From an uncultured Collinsella sp. (lineage in GTDB: Bacteria; Actinomycetota; Coriobacteriia; Coriobacteriales; Coriobacteriaceae): a DNA stretch of 64,000 bases. Shown in pieces: positions 42,186 through 50,825 of this stretch. The notes below the pieces were generated by a model. That model had not been told where the DNA came from. It worked only from the letters and a program-made list of their open reading frames with translations, and ran no database searches. Position 1 is the stretch's first letter, and the number at the start of each line of letters is the position of its first letter. The position numbers and the translations under genes were made by a program. The stretch is taken from assembly GCA_900541875.1 (NCBI GenBank), contig UQLF01000013.1, forward strand, positions 12,150 through 76,149, in the 5' to 3' direction.

Positions 42186-42971
42186 TTATGCGGCGGAGGA
42201 GGCGTCGTCCTCGTCCAAGGCGGCGAAGAGCTTCTTGCCGTCGAGCAGGCGCGTGCTGACGTTTCTCATACGGGCGATCTCGACGGTGCGCAGCGTATCG
42301 TCGGCGCCTCGGGCGTCGTAGACCGTTCCCAGCAGATACGAGATGCCATCGCGCTGCCTGATGGCAAAGGGACGGAGTGTCATCCGTGCTGCTTCGGTTT
42401 CGCCGCGTGTCGTGACGCTCGAAATATCAAAACTCACCGTGGTTCCGTGGTCGATGGCCTGCTCGACGAGCTCGCACGTGTCGATGCGCTTGATGGGCGT
42501 GCGTGTTGCTTTGGTAGCCTTGCTGCCTGCGCTTGGAACGGGTTCGGGTGTATCGAGGTAGCCGCGAACGTCGGCACTCGCCATGGCAACTAAGTGCTGC
42601 GCCATGCTCTTGCGGATAGCGATAGGCGTGGAGCGGTTGCGCATGACCATGCCGTGGAGCCGGATGATCTCTTCATCGGTGAGCGGGCGGGTAAGAAGTT
42701 TGTAGCCCACGCCGCGTTTGTACTCAATTTCGTATCCGGCATGGCGAAGCGCGGAGATGGCGGTGTAGATGCTGCGCCGCGCCGCCGAGATGGGCATGCG
42801 GGCGGGGTCGTCGGGATGGGCGAGGCGCCGGATCAACTCATCGGAAAGCATGGCCTTGTCCTCGCCGGTGTTTTCGCTTAATAGTTGCAGGATGCGAACG
42901 GCGCGATAGGCTGCCATCGAGGCGGCGCCTCTAGTCGTGGTGTCGTAGGTTTCAACAGCGGCTTCGGTCAT
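42186..42971 (-). CDS. WYL-domain transcriptional regulator
   Basis: N-terminal winged HTH region (YRAVRILQLLSENTGEDKAMLS, then ISAARRSIYTAISALRHAGYEIEYKRGVGYKL), followed by a WYL-type sensor domain (VSFDISSVTTRG, MTLRPFAIRQRDGISYLLGTVYDARG, TVEIARMRNV). Family knowledge: WYL regulators bind nucleic acids or small ligands. 261 residues. ATG 42971 with AAAGGA at 10 bases is preferred over a GTG three codons earlier. It lies upstream of the ABC operon in the same direction and may regulate it. Confidence 0.8.
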   Translation of the reverse strand: MTEAAVETYDTTTRGAASMAAYRAVRILQLLSENTGEDKAMLSDELIRRLAHPDDPARMPISAARRSIYTAISALRHAGYEIEYKRGVGYKLLTRPLTDEEIIRLHGMVMRNRSTPIAIRKSMAQHLVAMASADVRGYLDTPEPVPSAGSKATKATRTPIKRIDTCELVEQAIDHGTTVSFDISSVTTRGETEAARMTLRPFAIRQRDGISYLLGTVYDARGADDTLRTVEIARMRNVSTRLLDGKKLFAALDEDDASSAA

Positions 42972-43088
42972 AGTGCCCACGTCCTTTCCGTTTTGGGTGG
43001 CGACGGTATGGAGCCTAGGACGTGGGGCTTTCCCAGGGGCGCAGGGCGCTCTGGGCGGTCGGTAGTCGTCGGCAAACGGCGGGTCGAG

Positions 43089-43151
43089 TTTTCAACAGCC
43101 CTGCTCAACTGACCAAAAACTTGCCAAAAGCTTGACGGATGCTGTTGAAAA
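43089..43151. repeat. TTTTCAACAGC inverted repeat between asnS and the WYL gene
   Basis: TTTTCAACAGC (43089-43099) and its exact inverse (43141-43151), 41 bp apart. The right arm touches the asnS terminator. Could be an operator pair for the WYL regulator or a remnant palindrome. Confidence 0.5.
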
Positions 43152-43183
43152 AAGCGTCTCTCAACTGATGTCGAGAGACGCTT
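43146..43183 (-). terminator. Terminator after asnS
   Basis: AAGCGTCTCTC (43152-43162) pairs perfectly with GAGAGACGCTT (43173-43183); leftward it is followed by a U-run. Confidence 0.9.
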
Positions 43184-43229
43184 ATGCGATGAGCGTTGGC
43201 ATGTGGCGACGCGAGCTGGCGTCCGACGA

Positions 43230-44633
43230 TTAGAAGTCGGCGTTGCCCACGGTGCGCGGGTGCGGCAGGACGTCGCGGATGTTGCCCACGCCGGTCAGAT
43301 ACATGACCAAGCGCTCGAAGCCCAGACCGTAGCCGGCGTGCTTGCAGGAACCGTAGCGGCGCAGGTCAAGGTAGTACTTGTACTGCTCGGGATTCATGCC
43401 CAGGTCCTTGATGCGGGCCTCGAGCAGATCCAGGCGCTCCTCGCGTTGGGAGCCGCCGATAATCTCGCCGATACCGGGAACCAGGCAGTCGGCGGCGGCG
43501 ACGGTCTTGCCGTCCTCGTTCATGCGCATGTAGAACGCCTTGATCTCGGCCGGGTAGTCGGTCACAAAAGTCGGTCGCTTAAAGTGCTCTTCAGTCAGGA
43601 AGCGCTCGTGCTCGGTCTGCAGGTCGATGCCCCAGCTCACGGGATAGTCAAACTTGTGACCGGCGGCGACGGCCTGCTCCAGGATTTCGACGGCCTCGGT
43701 GTAGGTAACGCGGGCAAAGTCGGAGTTGGCGACATGGTCCAGGCGCTCGAGCAGACCCTTGTCCACAAACTTGTTGAGCATATTGAGCTCGTCGGGGCAG
43801 GTGGCCATAACGTCCTTAAGGACGTACTTGAGCATGGCCTCGGCGTTGTCCATGTAGTCGTTCAGATCGGCAAAGGCCATCTCGGGCTCGATCATCCAGA
43901 ACTCGGCGGCGTGGCGCGTGGTGTTGGAGTTTTCGGCGCGGAAGGTGGGGCCAAAGGTGTACACGTCGCCAAAGGCCATGGCAAAGTTCTCGGCATTGAG
44001 CTGGCCGGACACGGTGAGGCTTGCATGCTTGCCAAAGAAGTCCTGGCTCCAGTCGATCTCGCCGGACTCGGTGAGGGGCGGATTTTTGGGGTCGAGCGTG
44101 GTCACGCGGAACATCTCGCCGGCGCCCTCGCAGTCACTCGTGGTGATGATGGGGGTGTTGACGTAGACAAAGCCCTGCTCCTGGAAGAAGCGGTGGATGG
44201 CGGCAGCCGCGACAGAGCGGATGCGGAACACGGCGCGGAACAGGTTGGTGCGCGGGCGCAGGTGCTGCTGGGTGCGCAGGAACTCGACGGTTGCGCGCTT
44301 CTTCTGCAGCGGGTAATCCGGGGCGCTGACGCCCTCGACCTCGATGGAGGTGGCAGAAAGCTCGAAAGGCTGGGGCGCATCGGGGGTCAGCTTGACGGTG
44401 CCGGTGCAAATGAGTGCGGCCGAGACGTTTTGATGGGCGATCTCGTCGTAGTTGTCGAGTGCCTCGCGGTTCATGACGACCTGCAGGTCGCGGAAGCAGC
44501 TGCCGTCGTTGAGCGTAACAAAGCCAAAGTTCTTCATGTCGCGGACGGACTTGACCCAGCCGGCGACGGTGACAGTCTGGCCGCCGAGCGACTCGGCATC
44601 GGCATAGAGCTGCGCGATTTTGGTGCGGTTCAC
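43230..44633 (-). CDS. asnS: Asparaginyl-tRNA synthetase
   Basis: Class IIb synthetase charging tRNA-Asn. OB-fold anticodon domain ([24 protein letters not shown]), then the catalytic core: motif 1 [23 protein letters not shown], motif 2 [22 protein letters not shown], motif 3 [15 protein letters not shown]; the C-terminus is RDVLPHPRT. Asn-type features ([11 protein letters not shown]) separate it from AspRS. About 467 residues. The start chosen is GTG 44633 with GGGAGGA directly upstream; upstream in-frame ATGs (44645, 44669) lack a site. A direct AsnRS suggests the cell does not need transamidation for Asn-tRNA. Confidence 0.93.
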   Translation of the reverse strand: MNRTKIAQLYADAESLGGQTVTVAGWVKSVRDMKNFGFVTLNDGSCFRDLQVVMNREALDNYDEIAHQNVSAALICTGTVKLTPDAPQPFELSATSIEVEGVSAPDYPLQKKRATVEFLRTQQHLRPRTNLFRAVFRIRSVAAAAIHRFFQEQGFVYVNTPIITTSDCEGAGEMFRVTTLDPKNPPLTESGEIDWSQDFFGKHASLTVSGQLNAENFAMAFGDVYTFGPTFRAENSNTTRHAAEFWMIEPEMAFADLNDYMDNAEAMLKYVLKDVMATCPDELNMLNKFVDKGLLERLDHVANSDFARVTYTEAVEILEQAVAAGHKFDYPVSWGIDLQTEHERFLTEEHFKRPTFVTDYPAEIKAFYMRMNEDGKTVAAADCLVPGIGEIIGGSQREERLDLLEARIKDLGMNPEQYKYYLDLRRYGSCKHAGYGLGFERLVMYLTGVGNIRDVLPHPRTVGNADF

Positions 44634-44741
44634 GTATCCTCCCATAACGGTTGAATGATAGTTATCCATACAGTTCGATATTCTAGCAGCTCGGCTCATT
44701 TGGGCTATACAGATAAGGCATTGGCGGGATGGTTTTTCAAA

Positions 44742-44777
44742 CGAAAAGCGCCCGCGGCCAAATGGTCGCGGGCGCTT
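44742..44777 (-). terminator. Terminator after the PTS IIA gene
   Basis: AAGCGCCCGCGGCC (44746-44759) pairs with GGTCGCGGGCGCTT (44764-44777), one mismatch, then UUUU leftward. Confidence 0.88.
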
Positions 44778-44814
44778 GACGAGGTGCTTTTTGGCTGTGT
44801 GGCGAGGGGCCTGG

Positions 44815-45378
44815 CTACTTGGTCTTGGCTACCAGCAGCGGGTCGCCAAGCTTAACGAGCGGGTTGCCGCCGATAAGCGTGCCGGACTCGCCGACATGGT
44901 CGATGCTCTTAAGACGATCGAGCTCGGAGACGATGACGGTCACGATGTCCTCGTGACCAGCGGCCTTAATGGCCTCGCGGTCGAAGCTGATGAGCGGCTG
45001 GCCTGCCTTGACCACATCGCCCATCTCGACAAAGCGGGCAAAACCCTTGCCGTTCATTTCCACGGTGCCCAGGCCAACATGGATGAACACGCGAAGACCG
45101 TCCTCGGTGATCATGCCGATGGAGTGGTTGGTGACAGTGGTGGCACCGATGCGGCCGTTGGCGGGCGCATAGATGGTGCCGGTAATGGGCTCGATGCCAT
45201 AGCCCTGGCCAAGCATGCCCGAGGCGATCGTCTCGTCGGGAACCTCGTTCAGGTTGACGAGCACGCCGTTGACGGGGGCATAGATGACGCCTTCGCGGGT
45301 GGCGAAGCTTGCTGCGGGCGGAACGGACGCCTCGCCGGTCGAGGTGAAGGTGGACTTAAGCGAATCGAGCAGACCCAT
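44815..45378 (-). CDS. PTS glucose-type IIA protein
   Basis: Phosphocarrier of the glucose-family sugar phosphotransferase system. The Crr fold signatures are [19 protein letters not shown]...[26 protein letters not shown] with His85 and [17 protein letters not shown] with phospho-acceptor His100 (15 apart as in E. coli His75/His90), and the closing [12 protein letters not shown]. 187 residues, free-standing with no IIB/IIC nearby. Start at ATG 45378 (GLLDSL) behind GGAGG. It could serve several permeases or act in regulation. Confidence 0.9.
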   Translation of the reverse strand: MGLLDSLKSTFTSTGEASVPPAASFATREGVIYAPVNGVLVNLNEVPDETIASGMLGQGYGIEPITGTIYAPANGRIGATTVTNHSIGMITEDGLRVFIHVGLGTVEMNGKGFARFVEMGDVVKAGQPLISFDREAIKAAGHEDIVTVIVSELDRLKSIDHVGESGTLIGGNPLVKLGDPLLVAKTK

Positions 45379-45425
45379 AGTTGCCTCCAACTTAAATAGG
45401 CGCATATCGCGCGTTTGGTTTGCCG

Positions 45426-45435
45426 GAAACGTTTC
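45426..45435 (-). promoter_or_regulatory. GAAACGTTTC palindrome upstream of PTS IIA
   Basis: Perfect 10-bp palindrome centred on ACGT, 48 bp before the start. It resembles LacI/GalR/CcpA-type operators, which fits a sugar-responsive gene; no consensus flanks were confirmed. Confidence 0.45.
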
Positions 45436-45621
45436 ATATATGTTTCGCGGCTTGGTCAACGCCCCTATTCTACGCTGCTCAGCGATACCTCTGAGCTGGG
45501 ATTATGTGATATATCAGTTGAAGGGAAACTTATTGCTGGTGTGTTTCTGCGCCACGGGTTCAAGTGGGGTACGCTTGAAGGCGAAAAACAAAGGCGCTAA
45601 ATTTGCGCGAAGGGAGCACAT

Positions 45622-46521
45622 ATGATTGTCGAGAACCATGCGCTGTGGGGCGAGGAGCCGACCGAGGATTATCCGGCGACCTTTACGTATCTGGGTGCCG
45701 AGCCGCTGCCCGATAAACCGAATGGACGCCGCCCTGCCGTGATTATCTGTGGCGGAGGTGCGTTTACGCATATCGCTCCGCATGAGCAGGATCCGGTGGC
45801 GTTTGCATTTTTGGATCACGGTTACCAGGCCTTTGTGCTCAACTATGTCACGAGTTCTACGGGTGACGTGAGCTTTCCGCACCCCCAGGCAGATCTTGCC
45901 AAGATGGTCGCCACGGTGCGCGCCAACGCCGACGAGTGGCATGTCGATCCTAAGCGCGTGTGCGTCGTGGGATTCTCGGCGGGCGGTATGATCTGCGCCT
46001 CGCTGGCAACACAGTGGAAGACCGGCCCCTTCGCGGCACTTGCCGGGGCGCGTCCGGACGACATTCGTCCCGATGCCGTGGTGCTGGGCTATCCATTGCT
46101 CGACTTTGCCTATGTGCGTGACATGCAGACGCGCGATCCGCGCATTGACTTGCGTGTGCCCAAGACGGGCGGCAAGACGGGGCGCGATTTGCTCAACGAC
46201 TACCTGTCGATGGTGACGGGCGGCGAGGCAACTGACGAGCATCTGGCCGACATCTGCCCCACCACGCATGTTTCGCGTCAGATGCCACCGACTTTTGTGT
46301 GGGGCGTGTCCGACGACAAGACGGCGCCGATTGCGCAGGTCTACCCGTTTGCGCAGCGCATGGCCGAGGAGGGCGTTGCATGCGAGATGCACGTCTTCGA
46401 CCAGGGCGGTCACGGCCTTTCGCTCGGCAATGCCAATACCGCGGTCGACAACGAGGACAAGCAGGTGGCGGTCCGCCCTTGGATTCGCCTAGCCTTCCGC
46501 TTCCTGGAGCGCCATCTGTAA
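45622..46521 (+). CDS. Alpha/beta-hydrolase, esterase (acetylxylan/dienelactone type)
   Basis: Cytosolic serine esterase. IICGGGAFTH forms the oxyanion region, GFSAGGMICASLA carries the nucleophile Ser, VWGVSDDKTAPIAQ the Asp, and GGHGLSLGN the His. The arrangement and the 'prospective lipase/xylan esterase' type opening (HALWGEEPTEDYPATFTYL) suggest carbohydrate-ester or small-ester cleavage. 299 residues, no signal peptide. AAGGGAGC precedes the ATG. The next 470 bp contain palindromic repeats. Confidence 0.85.
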   Translation: MIVENHALWGEEPTEDYPATFTYLGAEPLPDKPNGRRPAVIICGGGAFTHIAPHEQDPVAFAFLDHGYQAFVLNYVTSSTGDVSFPHPQADLAKMVATVRANADEWHVDPKRVCVVGFSAGGMICASLATQWKTGPFAALAGARPDDIRPDAVVLGYPLLDFAYVRDMQTRDPRIDLRVPKTGGKTGRDLLNDYLSMVTGGEATDEHLADICPTTHVSRQMPPTFVWGVSDDKTAPIAQVYPFAQRMAEEGVACEMHVFDQGGHGLSLGNANTAVDNEDKQVAVRPWIRLAFRFLERHL

Positions 46522-46550
46522 GAGGACGGGCATCCCAGCCCTTCAATAAC

Positions 46551-46613
46551 TTGCGGTGAAATAGTTTCTATCTGGGGTATCAACCAGCCCATCCAGGAAC
46601 TATTCCACCGCAA
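46551..46613. repeat. TTGCGGTGAAATA palindrome, copy B2
   Basis: TTGCGGTGAAATAGTT (46551-46566) pairs with AACTATTCCACCGCAA (46598-46613), one mismatch, 30 bp after the esterase stop. Confidence 0.8.
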
Positions 46614-46635
46614 CTTCGTTTTTGATGCCCCGCCC

Positions 46636-46829
46636 GGAAACTGCGTCCCAGTTTTGCCTTTCAAGGTGGGACGCAGTTTCCCATAGGGCCTCGACTGGGA
46701 AAGCGCGTCCCGTTTCGAGCGGGGATTCTGGGATGCATTTTCCGTAAGAGGCCTGTTAGGGAAACCATATCCCGTTTCGAGCCAGAATTCTGGGATGTAG
46801 TTTCCCCGAGAGGCCTCATCGGGAAACTA
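46636..46829. repeat. Tandem array of ~62-bp palindromes (class E)
   Basis: Unit 1 arms GGAAACTGCGTCCCA / TGGGACGCAGTTTCC (46636-46650, 46667-46681, perfect). Unit 2 arms 46697-46711 with 46730-46743. Unit 3 arms 46759-46773 with 46792-46806. A fourth left arm starts at 46821. Units are separated by a conserved (G)AGGCCT spacer; spacing is 61-62 bp. Middles share CCCGTTTCGAGC. No gene in the array. Confidence 0.85.
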
Positions 46830-46874
46830 TGGCCCTGAACTCTCCTGCCTGTCCCCATCGCACCGATCTGTCGA

Positions 46875-46904
46875 TTGAACATCGTTGTGTGTTCACGCTA
46901 TCAT
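46875..46904 (+). promoter_or_regulatory. feoAB promoter
   Basis: TTGAAC (46875-46880), 18-bp spacer, TATCAT (46899-46904), 90 bp before the gene. Confidence 0.55.
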
Positions 46905-46916
46905 GTAAGCTTAAAA

Positions 46917-46950
46917 TTGGTTAGCCATGGCAAACGGTTAGCCATGGTGA
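46917..46950 (+). promoter_or_regulatory. Tandem DtxR/IdeR-like boxes before feoAB
   Basis: Two direct repeats of GGTTAGCCATGG (46919-46930 and 46936-46947), 17 bp apart, each flanked by A/T as in DtxR-type iron boxes (TTAGGTTAGCCTAACC pattern). They sit just downstream of the predicted -10, a typical repressor position. Confidence 0.6.
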
Positions 46951-46994
46951 ACATAAATATAACGCCCTGTGGGCGCCGGGGGAGGAACACGGAC

Positions 46995-49355
46995 GTGAAG
47001 CTCGATACACTCGAGATTGGAAAGGACGCCGTTGTCGCATCGGTGGCATCGGACGATCAGGCACTCCGACAGCATATTTTGGACATGGGTCTAACGCCGG
47101 GCACCGAAGTCACCATGATGAAGTACGCCCCCATGGGCGACCCGCTCGAGATCCGCCTGCGTGGCTACGAGTTGACACTGCGCAAGGACGATGCCGCTCG
47201 CATCGAGCTCGTGGGTATTCACGACACCGATACAGGTCCGCGCGCTAACGCCGCAATCGGCACGACGGAGCACCCGGCACTCGGCGAGGGGACGTATTCG
47301 CCCCGTGCGGCAAAGACGGCCGTGCCCGAGGGCGCGCCGCTGCACTTTGCCCTCGCCGGCAACCAAAACTGCGGCAAGACCACGTTATTCAACCAGCTGA
47401 CGGGCTCCAACCAACACGTCGGTAACTTTCCCGGCGTGACTGTCGACCGCAAAGATGGCACCATCCGTAACCATCCCGAGGCGAGCGTTACCGACCTGCC
47501 TGGCATTTACTCCCTGTCGCCGTACACAGGCGAAGAGGTCGTGAGCCGTCAGTTCATCCTCGACGAGCGCCCGGACGCCATCATCGACATCATTGACGCC
47601 ACCAACATCGAGCGTAACCTGTACCTGACACTGCAGCTTATGGAGCTTGACCGTCCTATGGTCATCGCGCTCAACATGATGGACGAGGTGACCGCCAACG
47701 GCGGCGCCGTGGACGTCAACCTGCTCGAGAGCCTGTTGGGCGTGCCGGTTGTCCCCATTAGCGCCGCCCGCAACGAGGGCATCGGCGAGCTGGTGGATCA
47801 CGCGTTGCATGTGGCGCGGTTCCGCGAGCGTCCCGGCCGCCTGGACTTCTGCGCACCCGATGGCTCGGACAGCGGTGCACTGCATCGCTGCATCCACGGT
47901 ATTGCTAACCTGATCGAGGACCATGCCGTGACGGCGCACATCCCGGTGCGCTTTGCGGCGACCAAGCTGGTTGAGGGCGACGAGCTGGTGACCGAGGCGC
48001 TTCACCTGGATCGCAATGAGCTCGACGCTATCGAGCACATCATTACCCAGATGGAGGGCGAGGCCGGCACCGACCGCCTGTCCGCGCTGGCCGATATGCG
48101 CTTTAGCTTTATCGGCGACGTGTGCGGGCGTTGCGTCGTCAAGCCGCACGAGAGCCGCGAGCACGTGCGCTCCGTCAAGATCGACCGCATCCTGACGGGT
48201 CGCTACACGGCCATTCCGGCGTTTCTGGTGATCATGGGCCTCGTCTTTTGGCTGACGTTTGGCGTGATCGGTGCGGCGTTGCAGGGACTCATGGAGGACG
48301 GCATCGCTGCCATCATCGCCTCGGCCGATGCGGGTCTCAAGGCGTTCGGCACCAACGACGTGGTGCGCTCGCTGGCTGTCGACGGCGTGCTTACGGGCGT
48401 GGGCAGCGTGCTGACCTTCCTGCCGATTATCGTCGTGCTCTTCTTGTTCCTCTCCATTCTGGAAGACTCCGGCTACATGGCGCGTGTTGCCTTTGTCATG
48501 GATAAAGTGCTGCGTCGCTTTGGCCTGTCGGGCCGCAGCTTCGTGCCCATGCTCGTCGGTTTTGGCTGCACCGTGCCGGCTATCATGTCGACCCGTACGC
48601 TCCCATCCGAGCACGACCGCAAGATGACGGTCATGCTCACGCCGTTTATGAGCTGCTCAGCCAAGTTGCCGGTTTACGGCTTGCTGTGCGGGGCGTTTTT
48701 CCCGCAGGCGACGGTTCCCGCCATGGTCTCGCTCTATCTGATCGGTATCGTGGTCGGCTGCATCGCGGCTTTGGTGCTCAACCGTACGGCATTTAAGGGC
48801 GACCCGGTGCCGTTTATCATGGAGCTTCCCAATTACCGCCTGCCGAGCGTCAAGACGACGGTGATGCTGGCATGGGATAAGGCCAAGGACTTTATTACCA
48901 AGGCCTTTACCATTATCTTTGCCGCTACCGTGGTCATCTGGTTCCTTCAGACGTTCGACATCCGCTTTAATGTGGTCGCCGATCAGTCGCAAAGCCTGCT
49001 TGCCGGTCTGGGTAGCATTATCGCGCCGGTGTTGGCCCCACTCGGCTTTGGCGACTGGCGTGCATCCACGGCGCTCGTCACCGGACTTATCGCCAAGGAG
49101 AGCGTCATCTCGACCCTCACCGTGCTTTTGGGTGCAACGTCGCCCGCGGCACTGTCGACCATGTTTTCGCCGTTTACCGCTTACGTATTCCTGGTCTTTA
49201 CACTGCTGTACCCGCCTTGCGTGGCCGCTATCGGCGCTGTCAAGAGCGAGTTGGGCGCGCGCTATGCCGTGGCCGTATTCGCGTTTCAGGTCGCCGTTGC
49301 CTGGATCGTGGCGTTTGTCGTGCATTCGGCGGGCATATTGCTGGGGTTGGCTTAG
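46995..49355 (+). CDS. feoB: Ferrous iron transporter, FeoA-FeoB fusion
   Basis: Residues 1-80 form a FeoA SH3-like domain (LRQHILDMGLTPGTEVTMMKYAPMGDPLEIRLRGYELTLR). After a linker comes the FeoB G domain: G1 GNQNCGKT at 122-129, G2 FPGVTVDRKDG, G3 DLPGIYSLSPYTGEEVV, G4 NMMD, then the GDI helical domain and the membrane part with two Gate motifs (GFGCTVPAIMSTRTL, and MSCSAKLPVYGLLCG). About eight membrane helices. 786 residues. GTG start at 46995 with GGAGG. Transports Fe2+ inward; the upstream iron-box-like repeats fit repression by iron. Confidence 0.94.
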   Translation: MKLDTLEIGKDAVVASVASDDQALRQHILDMGLTPGTEVTMMKYAPMGDPLEIRLRGYELTLRKDDAARIELVGIHDTDTGPRANAAIGTTEHPALGEGTYSPRAAKTAVPEGAPLHFALAGNQNCGKTTLFNQLTGSNQHVGNFPGVTVDRKDGTIRNHPEASVTDLPGIYSLSPYTGEEVVSRQFILDERPDAIIDIIDATNIERNLYLTLQLMELDRPMVIALNMMDEVTANGGAVDVNLLESLLGVPVVPISAARNEGIGELVDHALHVARFRERPGRLDFCAPDGSDSGALHRCIHGIANLIEDHAVTAHIPVRFAATKLVEGDELVTEALHLDRNELDAIEHIITQMEGEAGTDRLSALADMRFSFIGDVCGRCVVKPHESREHVRSVKIDRILTGRYTAIPAFLVIMGLVFWLTFGVIGAALQGLMEDGIAAIIASADAGLKAFGTNDVVRSLAVDGVLTGVGSVLTFLPIIVVLFLFLSILEDSGYMARVAFVMDKVLRRFGLSGRSFVPMLVGFGCTVPAIMSTRTLPSEHDRKMTVMLTPFMSCSAKLPVYGLLCGAFFPQATVPAMVSLYLIGIVVGCIAALVLNRTAFKGDPVPFIMELPNYRLPSVKTTVMLAWDKAKDFITKAFTIIFAATVVIWFLQTFDIRFNVVADQSQSLLAGLGSIIAPVLAPLGFGDWRASTALVTGLIAKESVISTLTVLLGATSPAALSTMFSPFTAYVFLVFTLLYPPCVAAIGAVKSELGARYAVAVFAFQVAVAWIVAFVVHSAGILLGLA

Positions 49356-49397
49356 TTATGAATTGACGGCGCAACCTCTGTGTATCGAATTGTTTTC

Positions 49398-49429
49398 GGC
49401 CCCGCTTCTGTACTGACGGATGCGGGGCC
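49398..49429 (+). terminator. Terminator after feoB
   Basis: GGCCCCGC (49398-49405) pairs perfectly with GCGGGGCC (49422-49429); short T content after. It overlaps the next promoter. Confidence 0.7.
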
Positions 49430-49442
49430 GTTGCTATATAAT
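49413..49442 (+). promoter_or_regulatory. Promoter of the MFS gene
   Basis: CTGACG (49413-49418) with 18-bp spacing to a perfect TATAAT (49437-49442), 33 bp before the start codon. Confidence 0.6.
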
Positions 49443-49475
49443 CGCCTCCGCTCAAAACGATTGGAGACGTTATAT

Positions 49476-50672
49476 ATGACTCAGACAAGGCAAGACGGCA
49501 TCACGCTCAAGCAGTGGCTCCCGCTCATCGGGCTCACCTGCTGCGCGTTCGTGTTCAACACGTCGGAGTTCATGCCCATCGGCCTGCTGACCGACATCGC
49601 CGCATCGTTTTCGCTCACCGAGGCCCAAGCTGGCATCATGATCTCGGTCTATGCCTGGGGCGTCATGCTGCTGTCGTTGCCGCTCATGGTGTTCGCCTCG
49701 CGCTTCGAGTTCAAGCGGATGCTGCTCGGCGTGCTTGCCGTGTTCTCGCTGGGCCAGTTCCTGTCCGCCTTGGCGCCGACCTATCCCATCTTAGTCTGCG
49801 CGCGCCTGGTGGTTGCCTGCGCGCACGCCGTGTTCTGGTCGGTCGCTTCGATTATGGCGTCGCGCCTGGTTGACACACGCCACGGGGCGCTCGCCATCAG
49901 CATGATCGCCACGGGCTCTTCCATCGCACAGATCTTCGGCCTGCCGCTCGGCCGCGCCATTGGCCTGGCCGTGGGCTGGCGTATGACGTTTGCCGTGGTC
50001 GGGGCGCTGTCTGCTGTCGCGGTTGTCTACCAGGCCACGGTGTTCCCCACCATGCCAGCGGGCGAGCGTTTTACGCTCAAGCAGCTGCCCGAGCTGCTCA
50101 AGAACCCGTTCCTCATCGCGCTCTATGTGGTCACGGTGTTCATGGCGACCGGCTATTACGCAAGCTACAGCTATATCGAGCCCTTCCTGGCGCAGGTCGC
50201 GCACGTCGATGCGGGCGCCATCACCATGACGCTGACGGCGTTTGGCTGCTCTGGTCTGCTCGGAAGCTGGCTGTTTGGCCGCCTGTTCGACGGGCATCGC
50301 TTCCCGTTCTTGGCTATTACGCTCTCCGGCGTGCCGGTGGCTCTGCTGCTTATGGCCCCCGCAGCCTCGGCGCTCGTGTTGGTGCTTGCCGTCTGCGCAC
50401 TGTGGGGTTGCTGCGCCACGGCCTTTAACGTGGCGTTTCAGGCCGAGCTCATCAAGTACACGCCCGCGGATTCGTCGGCTGTCGCCATGTCGATCTTCTC
50501 GGGTCTGTTCAATCTGGGTATCGGCACGGGCACCGCAATCGGCGGCGCCGTGGTTTCGGGTCCCGGTATCGCTTGGATCGGCTTCGCGGGCGGGGCGATT
50601 GCCGTCGTGGGCGTCATTCTCGCCATCACGGTGATGTTCCCGGCCATTCGTCGCGCCAAGCCCGTCGCCTAA
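49476..50672 (+). CDS. MFS exporter, DHA1 / sugar-efflux type
   Basis: Twelve-helix proton antiporter. The opening LTCCAFVFNTSEFMPIGLLTDIAASFSLTEAQAG is the signature of the AraJ/SetB/YdhP group of DHA1 exporters, and RLVVACAHAVFWSVASIMASRL with GWRMTFAVVGAL follow as usual. 398 residues. Family members expel arabinose-like sugars, purine nucleosides or drugs; the substrate here is unknown. TGGAG precedes the ATG at 49476. Confidence 0.88.
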   Translation: MTQTRQDGITLKQWLPLIGLTCCAFVFNTSEFMPIGLLTDIAASFSLTEAQAGIMISVYAWGVMLLSLPLMVFASRFEFKRMLLGVLAVFSLGQFLSALAPTYPILVCARLVVACAHAVFWSVASIMASRLVDTRHGALAISMIATGSSIAQIFGLPLGRAIGLAVGWRMTFAVVGALSAVAVVYQATVFPTMPAGERFTLKQLPELLKNPFLIALYVVTVFMATGYYASYSYIEPFLAQVAHVDAGAITMTLTAFGCSGLLGSWLFGRLFDGHRFPFLAITLSGVPVALLLMAPAASALVLVLAVCALWGCCATAFNVAFQAELIKYTPADSSAVAMSIFSGLFNLGIGTGTAIGGAVVSGPGIAWIGFAGGAIAVVGVILAITVMFPAIRRAKPVA

Positions 50673-50687
50673 CCATATCCCCTCATC

Positions 50688-50754
50688 AGTTGCGGTGAAA
50701 TACGGATTGTTTAGCCCAATAAACCTGGCAAACAGTCCGTATTTCACCGCAACT
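50688..50754. repeat. TTGCGGTGAAATA palindrome, copy B3
   Basis: Perfect 19-bp arms (50688-50706 with 50736-50754) around a 29-nt loop, 15 bp after the MFS stop. Best-conserved member of the family. Confidence 0.88.
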
Positions 50755-50825
50755 TATTTTGGGGAAGGGGGTGCACGCTGGGCATACAATGGATGTCGTT
50801 GTGTTGCGCTTACCGGGAGGTTGCT

